A stretch of 64,000 nt of DNA, taken from Montifringilla adamsi (Eukaryota > Chordata > Aves > Passeriformes > Passeridae). Both the position numbers and the translations under genes were made by a program. Numbering within the stretch: position 1 is the stretch's first letter; each line of letters starts with the position of its first letter. The notes under the pieces are model-generated. The model saw nothing but the letters and a program-made list of their open reading frames with translations, was not told the origin of the DNA and ran no database searches. This document shows, piece by piece, positions 62,501 through 64,000 of the stretch. The stretch covers positions 1-64,000 of the forward strand of contig JAGGNK010013670.1 of the NCBI GenBank assembly GCA_017590115.1, read 5' to 3'.

Positions 62501-63709
62501 CCGGTGGAGCAGGGAGAGCAGCCAAAGATGCTCACAGCAGAGTAGCTATTGCACTCTGCACCCCAATGGCTTGCCCAAGCACATTTTAATCATGTAATTC
62601 CACCTGGAATACCATAACCTTGAGGCAGGCTGTGACACAGGAGTGTCAACACCTTAAGTGAGCCAACAAGAAAGAGAGGGGCTTTTTACAAGAGCATAAA
62701 GTGACAGGACAAGTGGGAATGGTTTCAAATCAAAAGAGAGTAGGTTTGGATTAGATATTAGGAAGTTCTTTGCTATGTAGATGGTGACCTCCTGGCACAG
62801 GTTGTCTAGAGAAGCTGTGGAAGTGTTCAAGTGTTCAGGTTGGACAGGGCTTGAAGCAACCTAGTGTAGTCCCTGCCCATGACAGGGGGGTGGAACAAGA
62901 TGGACTTCAATGTGCCTTGTGACCCAAACCATTCTGGGATTCTGTGATTCCATGAAGCAGGTGATGCAGTTGGTGAGAGAGCTCCTCATGTTGGAATGCA
63001 AAAGACTGATACTGTAGAAAACCAAAGGAAAAAATGGCCTTTCTAGGGGTTTCAGTTTCAAATGGTTTATGTTGTTGTTTTTTTCTTTTGTCAAAAGATT
63101 GGGGGTCATGGGTAGCCTGGTAATTTGCATCTGGATTTTGTACCACCACCATAAGGCATTGGTAGTAGCAGTGCCACAGCAGTTATTGCCAGGAATTTAG
63201 CAGCAATACATGCTGTACTTCCTGCACGTGCCTGTGACATTGATTGTGCTGTTTTCCAGTGTATCAGAGTGGAAAAGCTGAAAAGTAAGTTAGCAATGCT
63301 GTAAAACCTTCAGCCATCTGTGTTCCCCTTGTGCAGAGCAGCTGAGCTATTGGTGGTGTGGAACCTTCTGTGCCAGGATGGGCAGGACAGGCATTTTGGC
63401 CTCAGAAAGCACCAGCACATTTGATTTAGCACAGCATCCTCATGGTAGTCACAGGGTCAGACTGTGCTGAGGCTCTCCTTAGTCTTTGGACACTCCAGTC
63501 ATAAGAATTTAATTAGATTTTACTGTTTTGTGCTATGGTGATTGTGGTTTCCACTGCCTAAATCCTGTTTTCCTGAGCTGCCACTTGTACAGAGAGTACG
63601 AAGCACGTTTAGAGCGATACAGCGAACGGATCTGGACATGCAAGAGCACAGGAAGCAGCCAGCTGACACACAAAGAGGCTTGGGAGGAGGAGCAGGAGGT
63701 TGCTGAGCT
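57553..63709 (+). CDS. BAZ1B: BAZ1B (WSTF), first two coding exons, partial
   Basis: BAZ1B is the large subunit of the WICH (BAZ1B-SMARCA5) chromatin remodeller, with a WAC-domain tyrosine kinase activity reported on H2A.X. Only the N-terminus is in the window. Exon 1 is 57553-57665 ('MAPLLGRKPFPLAKPLPPGE' onward to 'IPHTQEAFRTR', ending in phase 2). Exon 2 is 63593-63709 ('EYEARLERYSERIWTCKSTG' and on to 'EEEQEVAE', donor GTAAGT). The splice restores 'TREEYEAR', matching the family. About 76 residues are covered, reaching into the start of the WAC domain. Exon 1 uses a weak GTATCC donor. Relative to mammals the N-terminus has a few extra residues in 'PLPPGEPGELFV'. Intron 1 is 5.9 kb. The remaining exons lie beyond the right edge. 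Confidence 0.95.
59531..59569 (+). repeat. poly-T tract (39 T)
   Basis: An uninterrupted run of 39 T in BAZ1B intron 1. No retroposed gene is attached that I can recognise; the run may be an expanded microsatellite. Confidence 0.9.
61645..61825 (-). mobile_element. CR1 LINE fragment in BAZ1B intron 1
   Basis: 'aatcacagaatctcagaatg', 'gggttggaagggatcttaaa', 'ctagaccaggttgctccaag' and 'cagggatggggcagccat' form a reverse-complement CR1 3' end. Confidence 0.88.
62670..62957 (+). mobile_element. CR1 LINE fragment in BAZ1B intron 1
   Basis: 'agaggggctttttacaagag', 'ttagatattaggaagttctt', 'tggcacaggttgtctagaga' and the 'attctgggattctgtgattc' tail form a plus-strand CR1 3' end. Confidence 0.9.
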
Positions 63710-64000
63710 GTAAGTACTGGCGGAGACGTGGGTTTGTGCCTATCTTTAGGTGTTGGGGTGTAAGAGTGGGCTTGGGAATGCATGGCTAGTTGGTGAGGTG
63801 AGGTAAGGAGCTGTAAGGAGATCTGGGGATTCTGGAGTTAAAAGCAAATTAAGTCCAAATTTTAAACCATCACTAATACAATTGGCCAATTTACTTATTT
63901 AGTGTTGTATCTTGGTATTACTTGAACCAGAATAGTTCAGCATATGGCACTTGGCATATTTTAAAGTCCCTGGAGTGTCAGGAATATTTTAGAGAGAAAA
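63710..64000 (+). other. start of BAZ1B intron 2
   Basis: Sequence after the GTAAGT donor to the window end. No further exon is visible. Confidence 0.7.

Larger units (their letters stand above)
57666..63592 (+). other. BAZ1B intron 1 (5.9 kb)
   Basis: The first ~500 bp is still CpG-island sequence. A 39-T run and two CR1 pieces lie further in. I recognise no nested gene or RNA; a 251-codon plus-strand frame near 59,924-60,679 has no family resemblance. Confidence 0.5.

Overview
The window is vertebrate nuclear DNA, almost certainly from a bird and probably a songbird (the songbird part is inference). At least fifteen 3'-truncated CR1 LINE copies carry the avian 3' tail, several endogenous-retrovirus LTRs are present, and the genes are compact, with short introns and GC-rich promoters. 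The three complete genes and the one partial gene all belong to the Williams-Beuren syndrome region (human 7q11.23). From memory, its chicken counterpart lies on microchromosome 19.

Layout. Bases 1-4,420 are repeat: a ~190-bp satellite (12 copies), a ~74-bp minisatellite (about 22 copies), a short interstitial telomeric (CCCTAA) block and a degenerate minisatellite. Bases 4,424-8,700 hold a CR1 copy split by a solo LTR with a 4-bp target duplication, two small tandem duplications, a frameshifted Schlafen (SLFN) pseudogene on the minus strand and another CR1. A CpG island at 8,830-9,350 has no recognisable gene. Three intact minus-strand genes follow: BCL7B (10,307-13,537, 6 coding exons, 202 aa), TBL2 (14,213-20,084, 7 exons, 442 aa) and MLXIPL/ChREBP (20,784-38,465, 17 exons, about 887 aa). 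All exon junctions were placed by hand and keep frame throughout. Bases 38.7-56.8 kb form a 19-kb intergenic tract of CR1 pieces, two related ~640-bp LTRs, a third LTR family, a decayed fibrinogen-domain gene and an interrupted 680-bp tandem duplication. From 56.8 kb a CpG-island promoter drives BAZ1B on the plus strand; its first two coding exons are here and the gene continues past the window.

How the genes relate. BCL7B is a BAF (SWI/SNF) chromatin-remodelling subunit. TBL2 is an ER-membrane WD40 protein. MLXIPL is the glucose-sensing bHLH-leucine-zipper transcription factor of lipogenesis. BAZ1B is the WSTF subunit of the WICH remodeller. They share a chromosomal neighbourhood, not a pathway. 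In human all four point the same way, with BAZ1B next to BCL7B. Here the BCL7B-TBL2-MLXIPL block is flipped relative to BAZ1B, so MLXIPL and BAZ1B are head to head, and both edges of the block are rich in repeats.

I found no obviously new biological system. The points most worth following are the rearranged gene order, the satellite/telomere-repeat edge, the orphan CpG island where BAZ1B would be expected to start, and loss of a regulatory serine in MLXIPL.
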